Below the pieces are notes generated by a model. That model was not told the origin of the DNA, searched no databases, and saw nothing but the letters and a program-made list of their open reading frames with translations. Source: Formicarius rufipectus (Eukaryota; Chordata; Aves; Passeriformes; Formicariidae). From it: a stretch of 64,000 bases of DNA. Positions 1 through 11,818 of the stretch are shown here, in pieces. Both the position numbers and the translations under genes were made by a program. Position 1 is the first letter of the stretch. Each line of letters opens with the position of its first letter. The stretch covers positions 144,264 through 208,263 of the forward strand of contig VXAU01004440.1 in assembly GCA_013399695.1 (NCBI GenBank), read 5' to 3'.

Positions 1-42
1 TGACCTTCGTCCAACACATGCTGGTAAGGCCAGGTCCTTCAC

Positions 43-272
43 GGAATCATATAATAGTTTGGGTTAGAAGGGACCTTTCAAGGTCATCTTGTCCAACCAC
101 CCTGCAATGAGCAGAAACATTGTCAGCTACATGGGGTTGCTCAGAACTCTGTCCAACCTGGCATTGAATGTTTCCAGGGATAAGGCATCCTCCACATTTC
201 TGAGAAGACTGTTCCAGTGTTTCACCACCCTTCTAGAAAAAAAACATTTCCTCTTTATACCTAGTTCATCAA
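43..272 (-). mobile_element. CR1 LINE 3' end fragment
   Basis: This is a 5'-truncated CR1 retrotransposon in minus orientation, so its 3' end lies on the left. The plus strand opens with a degraded copy of the avian CR1 terminus (GGAATCATATAATAG). It continues with recognisable CR1 3'-region phrases such as GTTAGAAGGGACCTTTCAAG, CTGTCCAACCTGGCATTGAA and GTTCCAGTGTTTCACCACCC. Similarity fades near 272. The sequence is clearly diverged, with many substitutions, so the copy is old. A 233-codon open frame starts inside it at 89 but does not follow CR1 coding sequence and is not a gene. Confidence 0.88.
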
Positions 273-761
273 GAGGCAGAAACGGCTGTTATATTTTTAA
301 GTCCCTGGAGAAAGAAAGGGAGCTCTTTTCCGTACAAATATGCAATGATCAGGAACACATTCAAACTCTTTTTCTCCCAGTAGGAAAACTGAAGTCAGTT
401 GCTGTCCAATTGGGTTTGTTCAAACCTCACTGCCCTGCATCTGAGAAAACTTCCTTAACACCAAGGCTTGTTGTAATAAACGTTACTGTGCACCTCATAT
501 TTGAAAATTCATCCTTATTCCTCTCATTCTGTAGCGCTACAAATCCTGAACCACACAGTAGTTGTGTTTGTGTGACAGTGGAAAGGTGCCCTTCCTGTTT
601 TCCCTCCAGTTCAGCAGGGAAACATGTCTCTGGTTCTCACAGGCCTCATGTGTTCACAGGAGGGACGGTGTCAGTGTTGCATCCTCCTTTGCTTTGCCCA
701 CTTGCTTGGTCTGGGTGTATGATCAGAGTATGGTTTGTTTTGGACTGTCTCTTTGAAGCGT
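273..761. other. Unassigned non-coding stretch
   Basis: I see no gene, RNA or repeat here. One frame stays open across it by chance, continuing from the CR1 fragment to 790, and its translation has no recognisable domain. Confidence 0.5.
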
Positions 762-1199
762 TGTCCTGGTTCTTGCCAGGACAGGGTTGATTTTGCAGTA
801 GGCAGAAGTGGGCATGGCCAGGACCTGAAGGTTATTTTGTATCACTTTGTGTCGTTATCTGGGAACGAGGGTGAGAATCTCTTCCAGGTGAGCACAGTGT
901 GGAGGAGGGAGCAGTTGTGTATTGGCTGTTCTCGAGGTTTTCTGTGTAAATTTTTTGCCTCTTTCTTGTACCCTCAGTCATTAGTATTGTTGCTGCCACT
1001 GTTCATTGTCTTATCTCATTGCCATTTCCAGCAAATTGTTCTTTTCTCAACCTGTGGTCTTTAACATTCCTACCTCCAGTTCACCCCTCCAGCCCACCAT
1101 GGAGTGAGAGAAGGACCCAAGGGAGAACGAGCGAGTGGCAAATGGTTTGGAGAGTCTCAGTGGGAGCATTAAATTTGGGAGTTCCATTCCTAAACCACA
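762..1199 (+). mobile_element. Solo LTR, avian ERVL-like
   Basis: A 438-bp stretch begins TGTCCTGGTTC and ends CTAAACCACA, so it has the TG...CA termini of a retroviral LTR. Internal phrases match, by memory, a common avian ERVL-class LTR: GGACAGGGTTGATTTT near the 5' end, TTCTCAACC and TCACCCCTCCAGCCCACC in the middle, then GAGTGAGAG and GAGCGAGTGGC, which resemble the usual GAGTGAGCGAGCGGC. It is flanked by AGCGT (757-761) and AGTGT (1200-1204). That is a 5-bp target duplication with one CpG-type transition, the length expected for ERVL. No internal retroviral genes are present, so this is a recombined solo LTR. Confidence 0.72.
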
Positions 1200-1204
1200 A
1201 GTGT

Positions 1205-2219
1205 GTATTTCTTACCACAAAAAATGGATCCTATACATAAATCAGGTGTTGGGATTCAGCCTGGCAGAAGGAAGGGACATCAGGTTTAGGGTTTGAAGAT
1301 CGTAATAGGGAAGTCTTTATGTCTTTATTTTTTATTTTTTATAAACTTGTAGCTAAATCATTGGTGCCACAATTCCAGATTTCACTTACCTAACTGTCTT
1401 TGCTGTACAGCAATGAGATAGCCCATTTTGACTTTCTTAAATACTGCTTTTAGAAATATTTATCCAACCTGAATATTTGCTGATGTGCAGTGTTAAGTAC
1501 ATAAAGCAATGATCAGGTGACTATTTAGCCTTGCTTTGATTAGCCCTAGACCACACACCTTAGACCTTCAGCTTTACAAATAATAGCTCTGGTGTATATA
1601 TTGTTAATAAACACAATTTTAAAATTTTCAAATAGAAAAAAAATAGGTTGATTCTTATTAGAGATTTTAATTTATTTTCATCCCTTTCATATTTGTTTCT
1701 GTTTATCCTCTTACTGTTGCATTTCTTGAGACGTGTTGTAGTGTAATTTGTGATGAACAGACAAATGCATTGTTTTCACAGCACTTACATATGTGTAAAA
1801 TAAGCTTTTTTATACTATAAATTAAACCTCTGGAGGATTGTATAGACAGACTTTAAGATTTCTACCTTTGTTACACAGCTTTCAGCCCTCAGACTTATTA
1901 TTATCTTTATATGTATAATCACTACCCCAGGGACAAGCTTCCTTCCAAGTAAGAGTGTGTACTTGCTGAATCTGTATTTTAAAAGAAATCTTTATTTTCC
2001 TGACAGTTATTCCAGAGAGCAAAGAGAAAAGGACAAGTGTTTTCTCAGATGTTGATTTGGTAACAAGGGCAGGAGAATGAGTAGGTCAGAGTATTAATGT
2101 GCTCTTTTAGGTGAACAGAGGAGAAAAGGGAATAGTGATATGTAAGAGGAGGCAAAAACCCAGAAGGATGTTGTGTAGAAGAGAGGACAAAAGCAACAAG
2201 GATGAAGGCAACTCTTCAG
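1205..2219. other. AT-rich intergenic stretch
   Basis: No gene or repeat is recognisable. A run of A/T-rich sequence at 1315-1350 and ordinary AT-rich DNA fill the interval. Confidence 0.5.
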
Positions 2220-2560
2220 TGACACTGCAGGGCAGTTGACAATGGGAGCCAGTGCTGGACTGCACTGGAGAAAGCACTGGGGCACAGCAAGGGCTGGAGC
2301 CCGGGAGCAGCCAGGGCTTCCTGGCATGCTGGGGCAGGATGTGGCAGCCAGGGCCCAGCCCAGCTGCCCTGCTCAGGAGCAGGACAACTGGGGGTCACTG
2401 GAGCAGCCCCAGCCCTGCTTATTGGGCTGCTCCTTGGGGATAGGGAAGGGGCAAGGCTGAGACGGAAGCGGCTGTTCCCCAGGGGATACACGGCTCACCC
2501 CTAGGACAGGCAGGGAACAACAGAGCGGAGGTGGACATTGGCCACTGCCGAGACAGAGGG
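2220..2560. other. GC-rich block, unclassified
   Basis: This interval is strikingly richer in G and C than the DNA on either side. It is dominated by CCAGCCC, GGGGCA and GCAGCC words and contains few CpGs, so it is not a classic CpG island. Short frames are open on both strands (64-91 codons) but none has a recognisable domain. It could be a degraded repeat, the remains of an LTR, or an exon or promoter of an unknown transcript. Nothing visible decides between these. Confidence 0.4.
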
Positions 2561-5039
2561 GAACTGAGACAAACTTCCATGTGAGAGAGGGATAGGGTGA
2601 TCAGGCACAAGGTCTCTTGAGTCAACTTTTCTCTTTGTGATGGTGCAGTCACAAAGGCAGCCATTTCTTTTGCTTCAGTTGCTTCTCTGTATGCACAGCA
2701 TTATCTTGTGTGGGCTGGGTATGTGTAGTGAGTGTAAGCCACCAGAATTGGAATTTATGTGCAACAGAAGATGCTCCTAGTAGGAAAGACAAGGTGTGAA
2801 GGTGTGTGAGCACAAGGAATGGGGGCCTGTGGACTCCTTGCATGTGGTTGTGGATGCAGCGTGTCTACCTAGGTACAAGGAGGGCAATCTTTAGCAATGT
2901 CTTTCAATATTCTTCCCTCTGAGGAATGGGGCAGCGCTTCAAGTAGACTTTTGATGTCTGTCTTCATGAATAATGCTAATTTCACCATAATACAAAAAGT
3001 TTAAAACTTTAGCTTTTGTACAATATGAAATGAATGAACAGTGCATCAGAAACATCTGTCAGGTTATAGAATAAAGGCTTAATTAGCATTTTTATGCAGT
3101 GTAGAATAATTCATGCCAGGACATCAAAATTTGTCTTCTCAAATGTATGGGGAAAAAAACATTTTCTGGTCTTTCTTGTTGTTCTCAGGCTGGAGGGAGG
3201 GAGAAAACAGAGTTGTACCATGTTAGCACCAATGAAAGTCTGCAGGGTACAATGCAGTACAATGTGCATCTTCAAAGCACTTTACAAATAGGAATTAACT
3301 CATGGATATTGCACCAGGATTCTGTGGCAAGGATAATGCTGCAGTCCTATCAAGAGTTCAAGGGAGTGATTTTCAAAAGCACTTAAATGACTTTGTAACA
3401 CAAATTCAAGTCAGTGACACTTATGATTCTGTTGCCTAAACCCTGTGTTGAGTTCCAGCGTATGTTGGCACTGAAATAAAGATAGCAACAAAAAAAGAAG
3501 AGGAGAAGAAAGACCTCTGTTAATGATCTGAGTTCTGGAAAATCTGTCACTGTCACATTGCAAATTCTGTGTGGTTTGATTATTACAGAATGGCGTGTAT
3601 GGCTATGGAGAAAGTAGCTGTCTATTCAGTCTAGCAAATGAAGTATTTTGCCAAAGACAATAGCTGGAAGGATCAAGCTATCAGTAGGAGGAGGTTCTCG
3701 AGCAATTCAGAACAGCAGTCAATGTAGGTATTTATTTTCCTAGTCTACTTCTTGCTCTTTCAGGCATCTCTGACTCAGTTGCTGGAGTGACTGACTGCCT
3801 CCTTTCATTGACTAGGCAGAGAACTCCAGCCCTTCACTTTGATCAGTTGATTCATTCCTAAGCTAGATACCTGACATGGGCATGCATATATGATGTGAAA
3901 ACCTGCCAGAATGTGTATTTTTAGCAGCAAGGCTGTGTTAAAAAATTGGAACAAATAGATGGAAATCCCTAAATGAAGGTTGGATACTTGGAAAAAAAAC
4001 CTCCACAAACCTCTTCCAGAAACTGTTAGCTTTATAAAAGAATCCCTGAGTGAAATCCTATGGGCTTGTGTCATGTAAATAGTCATATTATAAGAACAAA
4101 ATGGTCCCTTTGGCCTTAAAATGAATATGAAAATCATTGTAAATTGCTCTCAAGTTTCTTACATTCCTTATGCTACATCTTGGGCTATAGGGTCTAGGGA
4201 GCAGAATGCAACATATTCATGCTGTATCTTGTCTCTACTGTGGAAAGAAAGTTTAAGAAAATATAAATAATCAAGAAATTTTTAACCCCTTGGTCTCAGT
4301 TTTATTCTCCCTTCCCTTTATATATGGTAGACACATGCAAAATTTTAATTGACTCAATTATAAGTATACTGGGGTAGTTAATAGGATTTATATTCTTTGT
4401 ATATGCTTCATAAATTCTGAAGCACTATAATGCATTAGGGTTACAGATAAATTATATGAAGAAGCTGGTGAATTGAATAATAGAAAGAATAATAGGAAAA
4501 CAGTAATTGAAAAACCTATAAACTCTCTCAATACATGCCCTTCCTTTATTAATTTGTAATAATAGTGTAGTGGCTAAATCAATCAAAGATATTACAACAA
4601 TAGCTGACTTAAAATGCTCTCTTCTAAAGAAATTTCTTGGAATTTTATTCCACACACTGAGTGAATTAAGTATGGAGTCAGTCAGATATTGTTCTGTGTT
4701 ACACCAAACTGATTTTGAGTGGAGCCATATTAATGTAATTGCGAGCAGAATTTGGCCCTGAGCTCTCACTTACCATGCGAGGAAGGAGAGAGACACTCCC
4801 CAGCTTTGCGCGTAGTTCTCTAACATGAGGCTTGTGCAGAATGAAACCCTGAGCCGAAGTCCCTCTGTACCCACAGCAGCATACATAATGCATAAGCTAT
4901 TAAGTGTTGGGAAGAGTGCTCTGCTTGTTGGATAGCTGCAGAATAACATGGCTAACAGATGTTGTGCTTCTAAAGAGTTGAACTCCTGAGTGTGCTTTTA
5001 TCTTCTGATCTGCAGCGTACTGTGGCTCCCTCACTGGTG

Positions 5040-5480
5040 CATACACAAGGCAGACAGATTAGCGTTAATTAGGGATAGGCTCTGCTCATTTTTCATTGCC
5101 AGTTTCAGTTTTGGGGAAAGTAAATGTTTCTCTCCTTTACAATTTAAAATAAGGGCATTTTATAATATATTATGGGAGTGGGGAGGATTAGGCACTAATC
5201 AGTGATTTTTATGCTTAAATTGGCTGGTGCAGGTCTGGAAGTCAACTATTGAAGTCCCAAAGAGGATGAAGGCTGGTGGGGAGGATGGGGGGGGCAGGGC
5301 CAGGCTTAGTGCTGGCTGGAGTACAGGAGTCCCAAGAGGACAGCCAGAAGAGCCAGGGACATGCCATTTTGCAGCATGGCTTTGTGAGGAGCAGCATTAG
5401 CTGATTATTCCTTCTAGGACATTACTGAGGTATATTAAAGCATTTTGCATTGCTGTTTATAATGAGAAAGGAAAGGGAGC
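5040..5480. promoter_or_regulatory. Possible conserved non-coding element
   Basis: This patch combines homeodomain-like cores (GCGTTAATTAGGGAT near 5062, GGCACTAATCAG near 5190) with AT-rich linkers. It looks like vertebrate developmental enhancers. The middle part (5220-5390) is more GC-rich and less convincing. No alignment is available, so this is only a composition-based suggestion. Confidence 0.2.
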
Positions 5481-6873
5481 TCTCTCCACCTTCTGACCCC
5501 CCTCCCTCCAGCACAAATGCAAGGGAGGATTTATTGCTTCATTAGCAACGTGATCACTCTTCACAAGAAGTATTAAAGTATTGGCTTACTCTGTTATTTA
5601 GGGAATGAGTCTTCCCCCAGCTATTCTTCTTTCCCACTGCCACCGCACTCCCATTTTATTTCGTGTACTTTTGCCATTTACCCATCATGATCAACATATC
5701 ACTCTTTCCCTTTCAGTAATGATAGGACACTGGCAATAGAACAAATATTTTTGGGTTGACAGTATGTTACAGAATTGTAATGTGGGCAGGGTGAATTGAA
5801 ATCAAAGCAAAACCAGATTCCACTCATTCTTCAGATTCCCAGGCTGACTGAGACATCTCTTACAGTTCATTGATCTTTTAACATGGGCTTAGAGATCATT
5901 CCCAGACAAGGGGTGTAAGGTCCCAGATGGTGAAGGCTGTGCTCTCTGTTCCAATTGTACTTGTTTTTTTTTCATCTTCACAGCTCTGTATTTTCTGATG
6001 TGAGAATATGGCGGGGCCTCTGCAGTCCCTGCATTTACGTATCCTCCTCCTTAATGACCCCTATCCCATGGTACTTTATCAAATGGCAAAGATTCACTCT
6101 ATCTAATGTCTTCCTGAATATATCAGTTATAGAAAAGAACTTTTTCTTTCGCAAAGCACTAATTGTGGTAGGCTTGTGTGTGTTGTTTTTTTCTATCATT
6201 GATTTCAATTATGCCCTGTTAGATTTCTGCAACAGCTGTCCAGCGGTGAGGCTCTGTAGGCCACCATGCCTTGGCGCTTCAACTTGTGATTATGTTTCAA
6301 AAAGTGAATTCTTATTCAGCCTGTCTAGTGCCTCTGTGCTTTAAGTCATATTTGCCTTCTTTACTGACACAAACACAGTCTTATTACCACTACCATCAGA
6401 GTGCCAATGTACCTCCAAGCTACAGGATGACCTGTAATCTACTCCATCTCATGTAGCCTTGACATTGTCAGCAGTGCTTTAATTGTAGATGATATTTTGG
6501 CCCTGATGCTTGGAATGAAGTCAGCTTGGCCTCCATCCACATTAAAAAAAAATTGTGACAGTGTATTTTCCCTTCATCTCTTGGGAGGCAATTCATTACT
6601 TAGTACTTTTTGGTTTTGTCATGAGTGAGCAGTGTTTGATACCACCAGAGCAGCAGACAGAGAAGTGAGAGTTCAAGTCACTTCTTTGGTGAACCTCAAG
6701 GGTGTTCAGCAGATGCATATGTTCACTCTCTGAAGTCTCTTGAGAGGCAATGTCCTTGTTGGACTTGATGCATTTGTATGAGCTGAATATTTCAAGCTGC
6801 CTACCTGTTTCCCTGTTGTTTTCTCTTGTAAGACCGCTCTGCACGCAGAATGCTACTATCAGAGGGTACAACG

Positions 6874-6914
6874 CTTGTTTTGGCTCTGTAATTGTTACTT
6901 GTTTTGGCTCTGTA
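6874..6914. repeat. 17-bp short duplication
   Basis: The 17-mer CTTGTTTTGGCTCTGTA occurs twice, at 6874-6890 and 6898-6914, separated by 7 bases. It is a local duplication with no evident function. Confidence 0.85.
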
Positions 6915-7671
6915 GTAATGAATGGATTTATTTTTAACTTTAAGCCAGGCTAATTTGACAGTGTTGTTGCAGTTTAACAAATTAACACTTCAATTTGTCA
7001 TTCCTACAATCTCTTAGGGGAGGGGTTGTTCTGAAGGGTAGTGCAGCTAGCAGTGGCAGCAGGCACCGCTGTCACTGGCAGCAGTTCCTGACTCCATGCA
7101 ATTTTGAAATGGTGAAAGCATCAGTACTGGCATATTTCTTCAGGGTAAGGGAACACCTGCATAACAAGCACTCATGCCAAGATACATCCTTGCTATGGAA
7201 CAAGGAATAACCAGGGCAGTGAAGAACTTTTCTGCTACTAATAATTGTACTGAAAACGATTGCTGATCTTGTCTCTGTTTCAGTATTTCATCACTGGTGA
7301 CACTGTGGCTGCCTCTCCCTTTGATTTTTAGGACTCCCTTTACCACCCAACCTCTACACTAAGAACTAAGTTGTGCCAAAGTCTATTTGATGTCCCTGAA
7401 GCAAAGGGGTTTGGCACAATATATATGCATATTGCTAAACTCTCTTGCCCCTCAAAACTCACTGATCCAATTTAAGCATCCTAAGGGAAACATGGGACCA
7501 GGGACCAAGGTAACACCCAGAATGCCCAATGGCACACAAGTGCTGGAATCTCAAACCTGTCATTGCTATTTTAACATCACAGATGTAGTCCCTGAGGCCA
7601 AATAATATGCTTGTTTCTAGTACCTTGGCCCGTGTCTGGTAAATATCAAGACAGCCCTTACTCTGAAAACA

Positions 7672-8172
7672 CTAAACAGAAAACTTTAAGACCAGCATGG
7701 TTGTTGCAGTAGTCTTTATTGTGTCCCTTCCCCAAATCTTAATGATGACTCTCCAACATGTGTCTCCATTTCTTGTCCATGGTACGGTGTCTCTTGGGAA
7801 CCGTGTTTTTGGGAAGGTCCAAAAAGTCCTCTGAACACGTGTAAGCAAATAGGAAATCCAAGGCTGAGATTTTCCTTTCCTTGCTCCCTTTCCCACACCA
7901 AAGCTGCCTTCAAGGGGAAGGCATCCAAATCCCCCTGTGTCCTCTTGGGAAACAGTGATTGGATCCAATGGGACATGTTGGAGTGTCCTGGTCTGGCAGT
8001 CGTGGCACAGAGGTGCTGAGTCCTGTTCCCTGGAGGCACATGTGTGATTGAGTTTGTAGGTGCTGTCTGCTGATTTATCTGCTCCAGAGGTCAAATAGAG
8101 GCAGAGTCCTTTGAAAATGGTGGTCCTCAGGCTACATTTGCCCACCCACTCGTCATATTTTTCAGGTAAAAC
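7672..8172 (-). other. Unassigned minus-strand open region with AATAAA
   Basis: On the minus strand one frame is open for over 160 codons, running down to 7672. Just before it stands a splice-acceptor-like sequence (CTTTCATAG, ending at 8173), so the frame could be a last exon beginning VLPEKYDEWVGKC. A second frame is open from 8039 to 7716. An AATAAA signal lies at 7720-7715 with T/GT-rich sequence after it, as at a polyadenylation site, but the longer frame runs past the signal, which argues against it as the true coding frame. GC content is above the surroundings. I recognise no domain. Alternatives are a 3' UTR, a degraded LTR or chance. Confidence 0.3.
7715..7720 (-). terminator. Candidate polyadenylation signal
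   Basis: AATAAA on the minus strand (TTTATT on plus), followed on the minus strand by a T- and GT-rich stretch at 7690-7665. It fits a vertebrate poly(A) site, but the motif is common by chance in AT-rich DNA. Confidence 0.3.
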
Positions 8173-9324
8173 CTATGAAAGTTGGTGGATTTGGGGTTGT
8201 TGTGGTTAGCCATGGGATAGCAGATTTGGTGAGGCTGGGTTAAGGTCTAGGAGCATCTGTAGGAGCCTGTAGGATGCATGTAATCAAGACACATATGATT
8301 ATCATGCAGTCATAATTTTTGTTGTTTCTGTCGTTGAGAACACTTGGCTTTGGTTTAGCTAGGCCCTGAGCACAAGCTTATCATTAATAATCAGGAAACT
8401 CTTTTACTCTCTGTGTTTAGTTGAAAGGAAATCTTTTCACTATTCACCACATAACCACATCCTTTAGCGTCATAGTTTTATTTTCTGGCAGTCCAAAACT
8501 TTGAGAGGTTAAGACCCCAGAGCTCAGTCATTGGATGGGATAAATACTCCATTTTCAGTGTCAGTGGCTGGCATAGATACTCATAATTAATATTTAGTGT
8601 CTAGACTGGATCTCAGAATATCATGAACATAATGGATGATGTGAGATTTTGGCAAACACAAAAGTAAGTACCTGTTGCAGAAGAGAAAACAAATCCATAT
8701 CAACACATTCTCAATGACAGTGTTTATTTTATTCTCTTTGTTCCATAACCTTGTTTCATGGATTTTCAGTCTCTGACATTTTTTCTCATGGTGTGAATGG
8801 TATATTGTTGGGATTAAGGTATTAACCCTAAGATAAGGATTCCCAGTTTCTAAGTTACCTCACTTGATGGTTACTATACATTCATTTTAACATTACAGCT
8901 CTTTAACTTCCACAGTCTCCTAACTTGATCCTCTTATAGAAGAGAGTTTTCCAGGGGGTTACAGCTACATTCAACTCTGCTTTAGTTTCTGCCTTTAACA
9001 AACTTTTGACAAACCAAGGCATGAATCTTACACCAAAAGAAGTAGTTAAAGGCAATCACAGTCATGCCCTTGTAAAACATCTTCCTAAATGCCAGTTTAT
9101 TTTGCAGTTTCCTGCTTAATCTGTCAGGTTGAAAAATATTTTTAAAATATATCTAGATTACTAACCTGTCAGCATATGGTAGATTTTGTCTGACCTCTGA
9201 TGAATTACAATTTTGGATACATAGATTTCTTTTCACTGGCACTCTGTGGTAAGGATCATGATTGCTTTATGTTTTCTAGTCAGAACACCTGAGATACTTT
9301 ACTTTTCACTGGAAAAAGCAGGAC
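8173..9324. other. AT-rich intergenic stretch
   Basis: I see no gene, RNA gene or recognisable repeat in this interval. Confidence 0.5.
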
Positions 9325-9609
9325 TCAGGGAGTTTTCACAGGGTCTTGAAATGGTTTGTCAAGTTTTACATCAATGTCAAACCTCTGTTTTGATGTCAGG
9401 TGAACCTCAATGATTTCACAGGTTTTGGGGTTTGCCTGCAGATCCAAGTGCCATTCCTCCAGTATCCTTTCCTTCATATGTCCAGGTGAAAAGATGACAG
9501 AGTTATCAGCAATACCTCCACGTATTATTATTCCCAAGAGCTCTGATAGAAGGGCAAGAAACAGAAGGTCTGTTCTCAGTGAAGGATTTTGATGTTCCTT
9601 CCTAAGCAT
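9325..9609 (-). other. Unassigned 94-codon ORF
   Basis: A minus-strand frame of 94 codons starts at an ATG directly after an in-frame TGA and ends at a TGA. The predicted peptide has a leucine-rich stretch near residues 13-28 that resembles a signal anchor. Its C-terminal half is amphipathic and rich in charged residues (EEWHLDLQANPKTCEIIEVH), which looks more protein-like than most chance frames here. I cannot assign a family, and no splice sites or promoter support it. It may be a decayed exon or processed pseudogene, or chance. Confidence 0.2.
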
Positions 9610-11211
9610 TCAGCAGGAAGTCAGCTCAGGTCTTGCCTCTTAGTTAACAGCCATGTTAATGTCATTGCAGAAAATGATGCCTGATTCTCCAGAAAGGAAA
9701 CTGTATCATCAAATCAGGGCTTTTTTCATTAATGTGAACCTACTATCTTTTTGTAAACTTCAGCACATTGCAATCCAGTAATGCACTTCAATAGAGAGAC
9801 AAATTTGTGTTGTCCTTCCTCTTCCTTTTCAGTAATCTGAAGAGCATGGATTTTTTTTTTCTATTTTAACATAGAAACAATCCACAATAATCATCTGGTT
9901 CTAGCAATCTTTGTGCCCTTTCCTGAGCCATTCCCTGATTGCTACAATGTAATTTCATTTGCTTTTATTAATTGCTTCTTTTTGCTTGTACTGTCAGATT
10001 AGGTCTGAAATATTTCCGTTGTAGGAGATATTTAGACCTTTCTCCTTTAGATCCATACCAGATAATCAGGGTAATTTGATTAAAACGGGAGGCTGACTTC
10101 TGATTCATGTTTCTTTTTTCTTCTATGAGGGAAGAAAGTTCAGGTCATCTTTGAAACCACACGTAATACTAGTCAAAAACCAATATGATAATCCTGACTC
10201 CATTGGCCTTCATCTCAGTAGGAACCTAATTCTCTTTACCTACGTGTAATTTTTATTTAAAATATGAATTAAACCAGTGCAATTAAAAAAATTACCACTG
10301 TTCACACAAAATGCAAAGACAATTATGCTGAAGAATCTGTAGAGACATAATCTTCTGCTAGTACAGCAGAAATAAAATATGTCCATAGTTCTCATTAAGA
10401 AAGAGAATGAACAGTGAGATAACAATATGTGCAGAGGACATAGCACTATTTTGATGTGAGTTTTTCAGCAGATACTTAAAAATTCTAGTTGGGTGATCAA
10501 CACAGCAGCCAAGAACTTTTTGTCCTGCAAAATGACGATTAAGGCATGGTCAAAGGTGGAGTGCTTCTTTCTAAGCACTCAGGAAGCGGAGCTGGACATC
10601 ACTGCAGGGAGTTCTGCATGCAGAAATGGTCAAAAGGCAAACAAAAGACTTGCTTCGGTGGCTTTCTTCCTGTCCCTGGAACTTGGACATTTTTTCTCAA
10701 ATTGTATTGAAGCTTTTGAGTTTTACATTTCCGTGAAACTGAAGTTATTTTAAAGGACTGCAGGTAGTAACTCAACTGATTCTTTTAATCTTCCTTTATT
10801 TTCTTCAATACATTATCAAAGCAACTGATAGATACCTAAAAATGACTGACTTCTGCCTCTGAATTTTGGTGAATTTTTAAAATATATTGCTTTGTTATTA
10901 ACTTTAATTGTGCATGGTTCTATTTAACTAAGACAAATAATATTAATAATAAGTACAAGTCAGTTTTTCAGAATTATGATGATTTAGTAATTTTAGTTAT
11001 AGTACAATTCAGGAGAGGACTACTGAGATGTTGTTTCTCTTCAGTTTCTATTTGGGAAAAATCAGCTCATTTACCAATATAAGTTGAATGTCTTCCTTTA
11101 CAGTAAAGGGGAGAGAACTCTTGAGGTTGTCAGAGTGTAGCATCAGTTGCTGTCAGAGACTGCCAATGGAACATTTTCCCAATTTCCACCTCTTGCCACA
11201 AGTGAGGAAGA
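9610..11211. other. AT-rich intergenic stretch
   Basis: No gene or clear repeat is visible. It contains a T-run at 9850-9860 and several short chance frames. Confidence 0.5.
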
Positions 11212-11531
11212 TTAAGGTGTGTTGGTTGATGGGGAGCTCAACATGACCTATCAATGTACACTCACAACCCAGAGGGAGGGGAGTTTGGCCCTTTGCTCTA
11301 CTCTCATGAGTCTCTACCTGGAGTACTGCATCCAGCTCTGGGGTTTCTGGCATAAGAAGGTCACGGGTCTCCTGTACCTCCTGGAGCAAGTCCAGGGGAG
11401 GCCCACAGTGGTGCTCAGAGAGCTGGAGCACCCCTCCTAGGAAGACAGGCTGAGGGAGTTGGGGTTGTTCAACCTGGAAAAGAGAAAGTTCTATGAAGAC
11501 CTTATGGCAGCCTTTTATTATGTAAAGGGGG
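11212..11531 (+). mobile_element. CR1 LINE, 5' part (reverse transcriptase C-terminus)
   Basis: This is the left half of a plus-strand CR1. It encodes a decayed piece of the CR1 reverse transcriptase C-terminal region. VDGELNMTYQC and LYLEYCIQLWG correspond to the family's VD.KLNMS..C and HLEYC.QFW motifs, and LEQVQGRPT to LERVQRRAT. It then reads into TGAGGGAGTTGGGGTTGTTC and AACCTGGAAAAGAGAAAG, familiar CR1 sequence. Frameshifts and stops (for example a TAG at about 11440) show it is dead. It continues beyond the inserted LTR at 11819. Confidence 0.93.
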
Positions 11532-11818
11532 TGTGGTAGTTTATCCTTGACAGAAGGCAAATATCCAAAGGCGCCAAAACAGCAGCTTCCCCCCTCCCCC
11601 CGCCCCAACCGCAGGGGGAAAAGGGGAAAGAAAAAAAAACCACACTAGGTGAAAATGGATTCTAATACTACTTAAAACAATATGAAAAGGACTGAATCAA
11701 AACTTCCGACTATCCCTTCTTATATCTAGGCTGACGTAAAATGGGATGGAATACTTCATTTGGATACAGCAACCCATGTGATCTGTCTCCCAGGAAAGCC
11801 TAAAATCAAACCACCACA
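11532..11818 (-). mobile_element. Solo LTR nested in CR1 (ERVL-like)
   Basis: This is a 287-bp insertion with TG...CA ends that are also inverted repeats (TGTGGTAG at the left, CCACCACA at the right). It splits the CR1, and removing it rejoins the CR1 sequence exactly. GGGGG flanks both sides (11527-11531 and 11819-11823), a 5-bp target duplication that overlaps a G-run already in CR1. Read on the minus strand it starts TGTGGTGGTTT and carries a TATA-like ATATAAG around 11720, so that strand is probably sense. It also holds a C-rich/G-rich tract near 11583-11620. No retroviral genes are present. The ERVL class is inferred from the 5-bp duplication and end sequence. Confidence 0.8.

Larger units (their letters stand above)
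2561..7671. other. Intergenic DNA, no gene seen
   Basis: About 5 kb of AT-rich sequence without an assignable gene. Two patches (about 5040-5200 and 5390-5480) are rich in TAATTA/ATTAG-type homeodomain-like words and could be conserved regulatory DNA. A short imperfect duplication lies at 6874-6914. The open frames here (up to 129 codons) show no domain. Confidence 0.45.

Noticed and set aside
89..790. 233-codon plus-strand ORF, the longest in the window
   Set aside because: It begins inside an antisense CR1 fragment and runs through unrelated sequence into the start of the LTR. It has no domain, no promoter and no splice sites.
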